DNA from: Pedobacter sp. B4-66
GTDB taxonomy: Bacteria; Bacteroidota; Bacteroidia; Sphingobacteriales; Sphingobacteriaceae
Direction: 5' to 3'
DNA: 64,000 bases
Assembly (NCBI RefSeq): GCF_018492665.1
Contig: NZ_JAFVME010000018.1
Coordinates: forward strand, 59,568-123,567
The notes under the pieces are model-generated. The model made no database searches. It was given only the letters and a program-made list of their open reading frames with translations, and was not told the origin of the DNA. Of this stretch, positions 26,402 to 35,344 are shown in pieces; positions within the stretch are counted from its first letter, which is position 1; every line of letters starts with the position of its first letter. A program made the position numbers and the translations under genes.

Positions 26402-27382
26402 ATGATCAATCAATTTAGAAATTTAAACCCTATAAATCTGCTCATATTATTCGCATATACTTTTTTTATGCGAATGGCGATATTTGCTGATTTACCCCCA
26501 TCACTTCAGTTTGAATTTTTAGAGCCGTATACTAAATTCTTTATCCAGATCCCTCTTCAGAATACTTTCTCGCCTGCCGGCAACGTGTTTTTCGCAGGAA
26601 TCATCATTTTCATACAGGCAATTTTATTTAACAGGGTAGTTAACAATCACGGATTGTTAAGTAAACCAGGGTTTTTACCTGCTTTACTATACGTTACCGC
26701 CTCGAGTTTGTTTATGCCTTTCCTGGTTTTAAGTCCTACTTTGATCTGTAACTTTCTGATGATATGGATAATGGATAAGTTTTTGAAGATGGGTAAATCG
26801 CCAAATGCAATCATGACCATGTTTGATGTGGGGATGATTATTGCCATTGGAACACTTATTTATTTTCCTTTTATTGTAATGCTGGCAATGCTCTGGTTTA
26901 CGCTGCTGTTATACAGGTCATTTAGCTGGAGAGAGTGGATTTCTGGCTTGGTTGGCTTTTTAACTATATTTTTCTTTGTAGGCGTTTACTATTATTGGAA
27001 TGATAACTTGTCAATGTTCTACAAGATTTGGCTTCCACTGGTGAATAAGTTCCCTTCTGTATTTAAGATCAATTATAACGATTATTTGGTGTTGGTTCCT
27101 GTTGCGGTGATGATCGTTTTGGCTACATTGCAATTACGCGAAAACTTTTTCAGGAGCTTTATAAGTACCCGAAAAGCATTTCAGATGCTGTTTTTTATGT
27201 TCCTCATCAGTATTGTAAGTTTTTATACCAAACCGGATTTTAGGATGTCTCATTTCTTGCTATGCGTGCCTCCTGGAGCTGTATTACTTGCATATTATTT
27301 CTCAAATGCAAAAAAGAGATGGTTTTATGAAAGCTTGTTCCTGATCCTTGTTTTTGCTATTCAGTACTTTTTGTTTGTTTAA
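26402..27382 (+). CDS. DUF6427 family membrane protein
   Basis: This 326-residue polytopic protein has about 8-9 hydrophobic helices, an opening of MINQFRNLNPINLLILFAYT and a conserved ending region with KPDFRMSHFLLCVPPGAVLL. This pattern matches the Bacteroidota-specific DUF6427 family of unknown function. It follows the glycosyltransferase by 29 bases and is probably in the same operon, hinting at a cell-envelope role. Confidence 0.75.
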   Translation: MINQFRNLNPINLLILFAYTFFMRMAIFADLPPSLQFEFLEPYTKFFIQIPLQNTFSPAGNVFFAGIIIFIQAILFNRVVNNHGLLSKPGFLPALLYVTASSLFMPFLVLSPTLICNFLMIWIMDKFLKMGKSPNAIMTMFDVGMIIAIGTLIYFPFIVMLAMLWFTLLLYRSFSWREWISGLVGFLTIFFFVGVYYYWNDNLSMFYKIWLPLVNKFPSVFKINYNDYLVLVPVAVMIVLATLQLRENFFRSFISTRKAFQMLFFMFLISIVSFYTKPDFRMSHFLLCVPPGAVLLAYYFSNAKKRWFYESLFLILVFAIQYFLFV

Positions 27383-27404
27383 CTTTTTTTAACAATTTGA
27401 AATG

Positions 27405-27433
27405 TTGAAACTTGCCAAAGATTAATAGCTTTG
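27405..27433 (+). promoter_or_regulatory. Promoter of coaX
   Basis: TTG at 27405-27407, an 18-base spacer and TAGCTTTG at 27426-27433 fit the -33/-7 consensus, 29 bases before the coaX start. Confidence 0.55.
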
Positions 27434-27462
27434 TGCAATGAAGTTTGGAGTAGCTGTCCTTA

Positions 27463-28218
27463 ATGCATAATCTTGTCATAGATATTGGTAATACGAATAG
27501 TAAACTGGCTGTATTTAACAACCGGGAGCTGATCGAGTACCTGACACTGAAACAGATGACTGCTGAGGATGTTTTAAACTTAATTAAACAGCATAAGATA
27601 AGTAATTCAACAATTTCGAGTGTTGCCGTTGAGTTTGAAGAGATAATTAATGTTTTAAAAAAGAACACAAATTATATCGAGTTTTCTACCAAGGTCAATA
27701 CCGGAATAAAGAATCACTATAAAACACTTGCTACACTGGGTTTGGATAGATGGGCTAAAATTATTGCTACTCATTATTACTATCCTCAAAGAAATTGTTT
27801 TATAATTGATGCAGGAACCTGCATTACATACGATTTGCTGGATAGCGAGCATACCTATTTTGGAGGTAGTATAAGTTTAGGCTTACATATGCGGTTCGAA
27901 GCCCTGCATCATTTTACCCGCAGACTGCCTTTAGTAGAGTGGGATAGAGCAGAGACAGAAATTCCCGCAGGAGAAGACACAGAAACAGCCATTAAGAGTG
28001 GGGTTCTGCAAGGTGCAATTAATGAAGTTCAGGGATTTATTTCCCATGAAAATAAAGAAAATAAGGATCTAACCGTACTAATAACCGGGGGCGATGCAGC
28101 TTTTTTGCTGAAACAATTAAAAAACAGCATCTTTGCGCCTCAAATTATACACGATCCATACCTAGTATTAAAAGGATTAAATGAAGTCATTGCTTTTGAA
28201 TATGTACAAAAAGATTAA
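27463..28218 (+). CDS. coaX: Type III pantothenate kinase
   Basis: The 251-residue CoaX carries out the first step of coenzyme A synthesis. It has the ASKHA phosphate loop LVIDIGNTNSKLAVF, the substrate motif LGLDRWAKIIA, IIDAGTCITYDLL, GGSISLGLHMRFEALH and ITGGDA. Length and motif order are normal. The downstream outer-membrane protein gene overlaps its 3' end, an arrangement (coaX, porin-like protein, lptC) common in Bacteroidota. Confidence 0.96.
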   Translation: MHNLVIDIGNTNSKLAVFNNRELIEYLTLKQMTAEDVLNLIKQHKISNSTISSVAVEFEEIINVLKKNTNYIEFSTKVNTGIKNHYKTLATLGLDRWAKIIATHYYYPQRNCFIIDAGTCITYDLLDSEHTYFGGSISLGLHMRFEALHHFTRRLPLVEWDRAETEIPAGEDTETAIKSGVLQGAINEVQGFISHENKENKDLTVLITGGDAAFLLKQLKNSIFAPQIIHDPYLVLKGLNEVIAFEYVQKD

Positions 28219-29491
28219 TTATATAGCGGCAGTATTGTTATTGCTTACCAGTATTTCTGTTAATGCACAGGTTACAACACAGTCGCCGTACTCCAGATTT
28301 GGGCTTGGAAACGTAAAAGGAGCATTGCTTCCTCAGTTTAAGGCAATGGGCGGTATTTCTACAGGTGTTTATAAACCAAGCGGGTTTAGTAACATCAACA
28401 TGCAGAACCCTGCTTCTTATTCAGGGATTACGCTTACTACCCTTGATATGGGTTTGAGTGGTGCTGTTACCACATTAAAAGACGGCTCTAAATCTGAAAG
28501 TAGCTTTAATGGTACACTTAGCCATGTTGCAGTAGCTTTTCCAATAGTAGCAGGAAAATCAGCAATAAGCTTTGGTTTATTGCCTTTTACTGAACTTGGT
28601 TATGAGTATACTATTAACGATAAACTAGATACAAACAGTGTAAATTATTTGTATTCGGGAGAAGGAAACCTAACAAAAGCATATTTCGGTTTCGGACAGC
28701 AGTTTGGAGATCATTTCAGAGTTGGTGGTAACATTGAATATGTATTCGGAAATTTACAGGAAAGTGCTTCTTTAGAGCCTGTAAATCAGATTGCGATAAA
28801 TAGCCGTAACATTAAGAAAAATAGTGTTGGTGGTGTTGGCTTTTCTTATGGAGCACAATATGAGATTCCTTTAGGAACTAAAAGCCGCATTACTTTAGGA
28901 TACTCTGGGTCGTCTTCTTCTTCAGTGAGCTCGAAAAAGACTTTCTTAACTACTTTGTACGATAAAAATAACGAAGGAGTTGATAATACTCCTTTTGATA
29001 CCGTTAAAATTGAAGAAAACAGTTCTGCTAAATTGAAGCTTCCTTTGATGCATAATTTTGGTATCTCAATTCAAAGAGACAACAAATGGATGATTGGTGC
29101 AGATTATAGAATGGGAAAATGGTCTAAATTGAGCATGGATGGTGTAAATCAAGGTTTACAAGATAGTTGGGGATTCTCTGGAGGAGGTCAGTTTACGCCT
29201 GACGCAGGTGCAACTACCGGCTATTTTAAGCACGTAGATTATCGTATGGGTTTCCAATATGATAAAACTTATATCAGACTAAACGATCAGGATGTTAAGC
29301 AGATGGCTGTAACCTTTGGGGTTGGTCTGCCATTGGCACTTAGCAGAAATTCTGTTTACAAGTTAAACTTTACTACTGAAGTAGGAAAAAGAGGTTCAAT
29401 AACCAACGGTCTTATTCAGGAGAACTATATAAATTTCCATTTAGGATTTACACTTAACGATACCTGGTTCAGAAGATATAAATTCGATTAA
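28202..29491 (+). CDS. Outer-membrane beta-barrel protein, hypothetical
   Basis: The protein is 429 residues from Met at 28202, chosen because MYKKINYIAAVLLLLTSISVNAQ is a good signal peptide; a start 7 codons upstream (28181) is possible. The mature protein has many alternating amphipathic strands (for example LTKAYFGFGQQFGDHFRVGG, KSRITLGYSG) and ends in an aromatic-containing strand (FHLGFTLNDTWFRRYKFD), as for outer-membrane barrels. The SPYSRFGLGN start recurs in Bacteroidota proteins located between coaX and lptC. Function is unknown; a transport or FadL-like role is possible. Confidence 0.75.
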   Translation: MYKKINYIAAVLLLLTSISVNAQVTTQSPYSRFGLGNVKGALLPQFKAMGGISTGVYKPSGFSNINMQNPASYSGITLTTLDMGLSGAVTTLKDGSKSESSFNGTLSHVAVAFPIVAGKSAISFGLLPFTELGYEYTINDKLDTNSVNYLYSGEGNLTKAYFGFGQQFGDHFRVGGNIEYVFGNLQESASLEPVNQIAINSRNIKKNSVGGVGFSYGAQYEIPLGTKSRITLGYSGSSSSSVSSKKTFLTTLYDKNNEGVDNTPFDTVKIEENSSAKLKLPLMHNFGISIQRDNKWMIGADYRMGKWSKLSMDGVNQGLQDSWGFSGGGQFTPDAGATTGYFKHVDYRMGFQYDKTYIRLNDQDVKQMAVTFGVGLPLALSRNSVYKLNFTTEVGKRGSITNGLIQENYINFHLGFTLNDTWFRRYKFD

Positions 29492-30063
29492 TGAATACTC
29501 GGGGTATAATATATGGAAGTGTTATACTTTGTCTGCTACAGATTTGCTTAAGTTCTTGCGGAGAGGATGACTTGAAGAAGGCAGCAAAGCTGTCTGAAAA
29601 AGTCACTTTAGATCGCGACCGTACCACGGGTGTCGATATCATCTATAGTGATTCAGCAAAGGTTAAAGCACAGGGTTTTGCACCTATCATGGATAAGGTT
29701 ACACCAGCTAACGGTGCTGGTTATCAGGAAATGCCAAAGGGCGTTAAAATCAACTTCATAGACGAGATCACTACAAAGATTAAAGGATCAATCACTTCCG
29801 ATTATGCGATAATGAAGGAAGCTGAAAAATTAACTATTTTCAGAAGAAATGTAGTGGTCGTGAACGAAAACATGACTTTTAATACGGAGGAGCTGGTTTG
29901 GGATCAGAATAAGAAATTGTTTTTATCTCCAAAAGGCGTAGTCACAAAACCAGACGGTACGGTTCTTAATGCAGTAGATTTTAGTGCCACCGAAGATTTC
30001 AATTTTATCAACTGGAAAAACGGTTCAGGGGAGACCTATGTGCCGGATAATTTCGGAGAATAA
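29491..30063 (+). CDS. lptC: LPS export periplasmic protein LptC
   Basis: This 190-residue protein has an N-terminal hydrophobic segment with a possible lipobox (CLSSC, about residues 19-23). LptC strands follow: VDIIYSDSAKVKAQGF, GVKINFIDE, AEKLTIFRRNVVVVNENMTFNTEELVWDQNKKLFLSP. LptC bridges LptB2FG and LptA in lipopolysaccharide export. The ATG overlaps the last base of the barrel-protein gene, so the three-gene unit coaX, barrel protein and lptC is probably one transcript. Confidence 0.85.
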   Translation: MNTRGIIYGSVILCLLQICLSSCGEDDLKKAAKLSEKVTLDRDRTTGVDIIYSDSAKVKAQGFAPIMDKVTPANGAGYQEMPKGVKINFIDEITTKIKGSITSDYAIMKEAEKLTIFRRNVVVVNENMTFNTEELVWDQNKKLFLSPKGVVTKPDGTVLNAVDFSATEDFNFINWKNGSGETYVPDNFGE

Positions 30064-30190
30064 GCTCATTTATCTGGGGGGCTTATTTCCCTAATTTTTA
30101 AATACTTATTCAAAAACAATTTTATATTTTCTTTTTTTAGCAAAAGTTGTATCTTGCGCCCTCTTAAAAAAAATTATAAATAAGAATATT

Positions 30191-32287
30191 ATGGGTTTAA
30201 TGACATTTTTGCGGAATCGCGCAGGCTATATTCTGATTGGAGCCATCGGTTTTGCAATTGTTGCATTTTTAGTTGGTGATGCAATTAACGTAGGTAAGCC
30301 TTTTTGGGCTGCTTCTCAAAAAGTTGTAGGGTCTGTTGACGGTGAGGAAATAAACATAGATGAGTTTGGTGCTAAAGTTGATCAGAGTTTAGCTCAGTTC
30401 AAACAGCAATACGGAGGTTCCGGTAACGCTCAAATGCAAGCTATGGCTGTTGATAACGTATGGCAAGGCGAAGTAGCTAAGGTTCTTTTAGGAAAAGAAT
30501 ATAGCCGCTTAGGTATAAATGTATCTTCTGATGAGTTGGCCGACCTTATTAAAGGCGATAACCCAAGCCCACTTATCGTACAATATTTTGGAAACCCTCA
30601 AACTGGCCAGGTTGATAGAGCTCAGGTGATCAGAACCTTTAAAGAAGGTTATAAAGATCCTAATATGGCAAAACAGTTACAAGCAGTTGAAGAAGAAATA
30701 GAAAGACAAGCATTACAACAAAAATATGTGAAGTTTGTAACTAACTCTGTTTACGTAACTTCATTAGAAGCTAATGATGAGCATGTAAACCGTAATAAAC
30801 TGGCTAACTTCAAATATGTTGGTTTAGAATATGCTTCTATTCCTGATGCTAGTGTGAAAATTGCTGAATCTGATTATTCAGATTATTATAACGATAACAA
30901 ACAACGTTTCGAGAACCCTACAGAAACTCGTGCATTTGAGTACGTAGCTTTTAGTGTTAACCCAACTAAAGAAGATTCTGCAGCTGTTAAAACACAAATT
31001 GAGAAACTTGCTGCTGATTTTAGAACATCTGCAAATGACTCTCTTTTCGCGGCAGTTAATTCAGATGTTAAAGTTCCATACACTTACCTTACTAAAGGCA
31101 AATTGGATCCTGCTGTAGATTCAGTAGTGTTCAACTTACCTGCTGGTAGTTTCTACGGACCTAAGTTGTCTGGAAATTCTTACAAACTGGTTAAGGTGAT
31201 TGATACTCGTTTTTCTCCTGATTCAGTTAAGGCAAGTCATATTTTACTTGATGCCAGCAAACTTGGTGGTGTTGATAAAGCGATCAAATTAGCTGACTCG
31301 TTAAAGGGTCTTATTCAAAAAGGTGCGGCCTTTGGTACTTTAGCAGCTGAGTACAGTGTAGACGGTTCTAAAGATAAAGGTGGAGACCTTGGTACATTTG
31401 TTCGTGGACAAATGGTTCCTGAGTTTGAAAATGCTGCATTTAATGGAAACGTTGGTGACCTTAAAATTGTAACGAGCCAATTCGGTGTTCACTTAATCAA
31501 AATCGAAAAACAAATTGGTTCTTCAAAAGTGGCTAAATTAGCTTACATTGAGAAAAGCTTAATGGCAAGTAATAAAACTAAAGATGCTGCTTATAAAAAA
31601 GCAAGTAACTTCTTAAGTGAAGTTAAAGGTGGTAACTTCTCTGAATTAGCTCAGAAAAAAGGTTACACTTTAGGTGTTGCTGACAAAATTACACCAACAC
31701 AAGGCTTTGCTCCAGGTTTAGATAATCCACGTCAGTTAATACGTGATGCTTATAGCGCTAAAACAGGTGATGTGTTAGATCAGGTTTATCAAATGGATAA
31801 CTCATTTGTTGTAGCTCGTGTAACAGATATCAGACCAAAAGGAACTTTGCCTTTAGATGCAGTTAAAAAAGATATTGAGCCAATCGTTCGTAATATCGTT
31901 AAAGCTAAAATGCTTAAAGAAAAAGTTGACAAAGCATTACAAGGTGCAGGCAATATCGATCAGGTAGCTCAAAAATTAGCTAAACCTGCAACTCCTGTTC
32001 AAAATGTTGTATTCGCAAACCCTATTATCCCAGGCGCAGGTCAGGAAAATAAAGTAGTGGGTGCTGTTTTTGGATCTCAGCCAGGTAAGCTTTCTAAAGC
32101 TATCGACGGTGAGCGTGGTGTATATGTATTCTCAGTAGATGGATTTACTAACCCAGCTCCATTAGCTAATACTTACAAACAAAAAGAAATAATGATGCAG
32201 GCTACTGCTCAGCGCTCATTAGGTGCGGCATTCCAGGCATTACAAGATAAAAGCGATATAAAAGACAATAGGGTGAAATTCTATTAA
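30191..32287 (+). CDS. PpiD/SurA-like peptidylprolyl isomerase
   Basis: The 698-residue membrane-anchored periplasmic foldase has one N-terminal helix (GYILIGAIGFAIVAFLVGDAI), a SurA-type chaperone region, and a complete parvulin domain at about 340-440 (VKASHILLDASKL, SKDKGGDLGTFVRGQMVPEFENAAF, TSQFGVHLIKI). A second, degenerate parvulin-like region may follow. Such proteins help outer-membrane and secreted proteins fold. Codon use is biased like typA, suggesting high expression. It has its own terminator. Confidence 0.92.
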   Translation: MGLMTFLRNRAGYILIGAIGFAIVAFLVGDAINVGKPFWAASQKVVGSVDGEEINIDEFGAKVDQSLAQFKQQYGGSGNAQMQAMAVDNVWQGEVAKVLLGKEYSRLGINVSSDELADLIKGDNPSPLIVQYFGNPQTGQVDRAQVIRTFKEGYKDPNMAKQLQAVEEEIERQALQQKYVKFVTNSVYVTSLEANDEHVNRNKLANFKYVGLEYASIPDASVKIAESDYSDYYNDNKQRFENPTETRAFEYVAFSVNPTKEDSAAVKTQIEKLAADFRTSANDSLFAAVNSDVKVPYTYLTKGKLDPAVDSVVFNLPAGSFYGPKLSGNSYKLVKVIDTRFSPDSVKASHILLDASKLGGVDKAIKLADSLKGLIQKGAAFGTLAAEYSVDGSKDKGGDLGTFVRGQMVPEFENAAFNGNVGDLKIVTSQFGVHLIKIEKQIGSSKVAKLAYIEKSLMASNKTKDAAYKKASNFLSEVKGGNFSELAQKKGYTLGVADKITPTQGFAPGLDNPRQLIRDAYSAKTGDVLDQVYQMDNSFVVARVTDIRPKGTLPLDAVKKDIEPIVRNIVKAKMLKEKVDKALQGAGNIDQVAQKLAKPATPVQNVVFANPIIPGAGQENKVVGAVFGSQPGKLSKAIDGERGVYVFSVDGFTNPAPLANTYKQKEIMMQATAQRSLGAAFQALQDKSDIKDNRVKFY

Positions 32288-32308
32288 TCTTATTTTACGT
32301 AATTTTGC

Positions 32309-32339
32309 AACCGGAAGTAGTTTATACTTCCGGTTTTTT
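32309..32339 (+). terminator. Rho-independent terminator after the PpiD-like gene
   Basis: A perfect 10-bp stem AACCGGAAGT/ACTTCCGGTT with a 7-nt loop is followed by TTTT and more T-rich sequence. Confidence 0.92.
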
Positions 32340-32350
32340 ATTTTAAAGCA

Positions 32351-32866
32351 ATGGACATTCAAGAGAATTTCGTCAATAAAGTAGCTTCCAGTGGTTTAAT
32401 CACTTTTAACCTTGAAGAGTATCTTAATCAGGGAGAAAGAGTGGTTTATGATATTAAGGATAATCTTTTCCACGGATTGATGTTGAGAGAAAAGGATTTC
32501 AGAGAGTTTATCAAAACACACGATTGGGCTAGCTATGAAGGTAAAAACGTAGCAATCACCTGTAGTGCTGATGCAATTGTTCCTACCTGGGCTTATATGC
32601 TTTTGGCTAATAAATTAAAGCCATATGCAAATGAAGTAGTTTTTGGTAGCCTTGAAACATTAGAAACCATTTTGTTTACCAAAGCACTGGCGAAAATAGA
32701 TATTAATGCTTTTGCAGGTGAGCGCGTTGTAGTAAAGGGATGTGCAGATATTTATTTGCCTGTCTCTGCTTATGTGGAAATTACGAACCTCCTAACGCCG
32801 GTTGTTAAGAGTATTATGTATGGAGAGCCATGCTCTACTGTACCCATATATAAGCGAAAGGATTAA
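32351..32866 (+). CDS. DUF2480 family protein
   Basis: This 171-residue soluble protein matches the Bacteroidota DUF2480 family (GLITFNLEEYLNQGERVVYDIKDNL, FREFIKTHDWASYEGKNVAITCSADAIVPTWAYMLLA, VVKGCADIYLPVSAYVEITNLL, YGEPCSTVPIYKRK). The family is conserved across the phylum but has no assigned function. Conserved cysteines in ITCSADAIVP, VVKGCAD and GEPCST could bind metal or be redox active. It precedes the DUF3108 gene by 30 bases. Confidence 0.85.
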   Translation: MDIQENFVNKVASSGLITFNLEEYLNQGERVVYDIKDNLFHGLMLREKDFREFIKTHDWASYEGKNVAITCSADAIVPTWAYMLLANKLKPYANEVVFGSLETLETILFTKALAKIDINAFAGERVVVKGCADIYLPVSAYVEITNLLTPVVKSIMYGEPCSTVPIYKRKD

Positions 32867-32896
32867 TTTTGGATTGCTTTTTGTTTTAGCTTAGGT

Positions 32897-33676
32897 ATGA
32901 GAAGATCATTTTTGTTATTTGCTGTTATTATATTCCTAAGCGCTAAAGGCTTTGCACAGGAATTGCCTTTTGTAAAAGAGTCCGTATTTCAGCCAGGAGA
33001 GGTGCTTACATATAAATTGAAATATGGATTTATTACTGCTGCAGAAGGGACATTAAAAGTGCTCAATTCAGATTTAAAATTTGATGGTAATCCTACCTAT
33101 AGGTTGAGCGTTGATGGAGTAACATCCGGAACCTTTGATGTTTTTTATAAAATAAGAGATCATTACGATTCTTATATAGATAAAGTTAATTTAAAACCCT
33201 ACTTCTTTCAGGAAAATATTAGAGAGGGAAGTTATAGACGGCAAGATAAAGCAAGATTTAATCAGGAAGAAAAGAAAGTAGTTGCAACAAAGGGTACTTT
33301 TTCAACGCCCAATAATCAAACATTCGACTTGGTGTCTTCTTATTATTTTGCAAGGAGTCTCGATATCTCTAAAATGAAATCTGGCGAATATGTTAAATTG
33401 AATTATTTCCTTGGTGATGAAGTGAACCAGTTAGAAATTCAATATCTGGGCAGAGAAATTGTAAAAACAAAGCTGGGGAAAATAAGTTGTTTGAAATTTA
33501 GCCCTTCAATTAAGCCTGGTCGAATATTTCGTAAGGATAGTAAATTATACTTATGGATTACCGATGATGGCAACAGAGTCCCTGTAAAGGCTCAGGTTGA
33601 GATTATAGTTGGGTCAGTAATAATGGAAATTAAATCGGCGGATGGATTAAAGTATCCATTAGCCATAGTAAATTAA
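32897..33676 (+). CDS. DUF3108 domain-containing exported protein
   Basis: The 259-residue protein has a signal peptide (MRRSFLLFAVIIFLSAKGFAQ) and the DUF3108 beta-rich domain: FQPGEVLTYKLKYGFITAAEGTL, SGTFDVFYKIRDHYDSYID and LYLWITDDGNRVPVKAQVEIIVGSV. It is probably periplasmic or outer-membrane associated; the family resembles lipid-binding barrels but has no established function. It is 4 bases upstream of the DUF3109 gene, so cotranscribed. Confidence 0.85.
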   Translation: MRRSFLLFAVIIFLSAKGFAQELPFVKESVFQPGEVLTYKLKYGFITAAEGTLKVLNSDLKFDGNPTYRLSVDGVTSGTFDVFYKIRDHYDSYIDKVNLKPYFFQENIREGSYRRQDKARFNQEEKKVVATKGTFSTPNNQTFDLVSSYYFARSLDISKMKSGEYVKLNYFLGDEVNQLEIQYLGREIVKTKLGKISCLKFSPSIKPGRIFRKDSKLYLWITDDGNRVPVKAQVEIIVGSVIMEIKSADGLKYPLAIVN

Positions 33677-33680
33677 AAAG

Positions 33681-34259
33681 ATGATAGAAGTACAAAATAC
33701 CCTGGTACATGAAGACCTGATTAGAGAAAACTTTGTGTGCAACCTCAACAAATGTAAGGGTATTTGTTGTGTGGAGGGGGATGCCGGAGCTCCATTGGAT
33801 GTTGCTGAAACTGCGATACTCAAAGAAGTTTATCCAAAGATCAAGCATTTGCTGGAGGCTAAGGGAATCGCAGCAATAGAAGAGCAGGGGACATCAGTGG
33901 TTGATGCTGATGGAGATTTGACAACTCCATGTGTAGATGGAAATAAAGAATGCGCTTATGTTACTTTCGAAAATGGAATTACTAAATGCGGAATAGAAAA
34001 AGGATATGAACAAGGATTAGTTGATTGGCAAAAACCAATTTCTTGTCATTTGTATCCTATCAGAGTAACTCAATATCCTGAATTTGAGGTTTTGAACTAC
34101 GATAGATGGCATATTTGTCATGATGCCTGTTCTTTTGGAAGGGAATTAAAGGTGCCTGTTTATCAATTTTTAAAAGGCCCTTTAGTAAGAAAATATGGTG
34201 CGGAGTGGTTTAAAGAACTAGAAGATACTGTATCTTCGAATAATGACATAGTCGGTTAG
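33681..34259 (+). CDS. DUF3109 family cysteine-rich protein
   Basis: The 192-residue cytoplasmic protein matches DUF3109. Conserved cysteines occur in FVCNLNKCKGICCVEGDAGAPLD, TTPCVDGNKECAYVTFENGITKCGIE, PISCHLYPIRV and WHICHDACSFG. The pattern of at least nine cysteines resembles Fe-S or zinc-cluster proteins of the YkgJ type. Function is not established. It ends the short DUF2480-DUF3108-DUF3109 run. Confidence 0.87.
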   Translation: MIEVQNTLVHEDLIRENFVCNLNKCKGICCVEGDAGAPLDVAETAILKEVYPKIKHLLEAKGIAAIEEQGTSVVDADGDLTTPCVDGNKECAYVTFENGITKCGIEKGYEQGLVDWQKPISCHLYPIRVTQYPEFEVLNYDRWHICHDACSFGRELKVPVYQFLKGPLVRKYGAEWFKELEDTVSSNNDIVG

Positions 34260-34296
34260 AACACTAATAGAATTTTAAACAAACAAACGCTATAAT

Positions 34297-35157
34297 TTGA
34301 AAGGAATTATTTTAGCAGGGGGAAGTGGCACTAGGTTGCATCCTTTAACCCTGGTGATGAGTAAACAGATGATGCCGGTTTATGATAAACCCATGATCTA
34401 CTATCCATTGTCTATCTTGATGCTTGCGGGGATTAATGAAATCCTCATTATTTCTACACCTCATGACCTTCCAAATTTTGAGAAACTGCTTGGTGATGGA
34501 AGTGCTTTAGGATGTAAGTTTTCTTATGCAGTTCAGGAACAACCAAATGGTTTGGCACAGGCTTTCGTAATTGGAGCAGATTTTATTGGCAATGATAAAG
34601 TAGCGCTGGTACTTGGAGATAACATTTTCTACGGTGATGGGATGGCTAAATTGCTACAGTCAAGTGCTGATCCAAGTGGTGGTGTTGTATTCGCTTATCG
34701 TGTTTCTGATCCTGAAAGATATGGTGTTGTAGAGTTCGATGAGGATAACAGAGCTATTTCTATTGAAGAGAAACCGGCGCATCCTAAATCTGATTATGCA
34801 GTCCCGGGATTGTATTTTTATGATAATTCAGTTGTTGAGATCGCTAAAAATATTAAACCTTCGCCAAGAGGGGAATATGAAATTACAGATGTAAATAAAG
34901 TATATCTTGAACAAGGAAAGCTAAAAGTAGGCGTGCTAAGCAGAGGTACTGCATGGTTGGATACTGGAACCTTTGCTTCTTTAATGCAGGCAGGACAATT
35001 TGTTCAGGTGATTGAAGAACGTCAGGGGTTAAAAATCGGATGTATTGAAGAGGTTGCTTATAGAATGGGGTTCATTGACAAAGAACAACTAAGAAAAGTT
35101 GCTGAACCTTTGGTTAAAAGTGGTTATGGCTCTTACCTGTTAAAGATTCTAAAATAA
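34297..35157 (+). CDS. rfbA: Glucose-1-phosphate thymidylyltransferase
   Basis: The 286-residue RfbA/RmlA makes dTDP-glucose, the first step to dTDP-rhamnose. It has the pyrophosphorylase signature ILAGGSGTRLHPLTLVMSKQMMPVYDKPMIYYP, QEQPNGLAQAF, ALVLGDNIFYG and VPGLYFYDNSVVE. The start is TTG at 34297: KGIILAGG is the expected first strand and no in-frame ATG fits. The length is standard. rfbB, rfbC and rfbD are not in the window, so the remaining rhamnose genes must lie elsewhere. Confidence 0.95.
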   Translation: MKGIILAGGSGTRLHPLTLVMSKQMMPVYDKPMIYYPLSILMLAGINEILIISTPHDLPNFEKLLGDGSALGCKFSYAVQEQPNGLAQAFVIGADFIGNDKVALVLGDNIFYGDGMAKLLQSSADPSGGVVFAYRVSDPERYGVVEFDEDNRAISIEEKPAHPKSDYAVPGLYFYDNSVVEIAKNIKPSPRGEYEITDVNKVYLEQGKLKVGVLSRGTAWLDTGTFASLMQAGQFVQVIEERQGLKIGCIEEVAYRMGFIDKEQLRKVAEPLVKSGYGSYLLKILK

Positions 35158-35230
35158 CCGTTCTTCTGAGAAGGTGATTTTAAAGGAAAATGCACGTGTG
35201 AATAAAACACCCTTTATAAATAGAAATTTT

Positions 35231-35258
35231 AAGCCTTACATCATGTAAGGCTTTTTTT
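35231..35258 (+). terminator. Rho-independent terminator after rfbA
   Basis: A 10-bp perfect stem AAGCCTTACA/TGTAAGGCTT with a 3-nt loop is followed by a T run. Confidence 0.9.
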
Positions 35259-35315
35259 ATACAGTTAAATTTTATTTTACCAATTATTAGGATATACAAA
35301 AATTACCATATACAT

Positions 35316-35341
35316 TAGTGTATTATTTAACTAATACAGTA
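35316..35341. promoter_or_regulatory. Palindromic operator candidate for the GntR/YtrA-type regulator
   Basis: TAGTGTATTA (35316-35325), a 6-nt spacer TTTAAC, then TAATACAGTA (35332-35341): arms of 10 bp with a single mismatch, ending 3 bases before the ABC ATPase start. Long inverted repeats directly upstream of an ABC operon encoding its own YtrA-type GntR regulator are typical of autoregulation. Confidence 0.6.
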
Positions 35342-35344
35342 GTA

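Noticed and set aside
35318..35344. GTG start extending the ABC ATPase by nine residues
   Set aside because: It lies within the palindromic operator candidate, and MIAINNLNFGYSK is the normal start of the fold.
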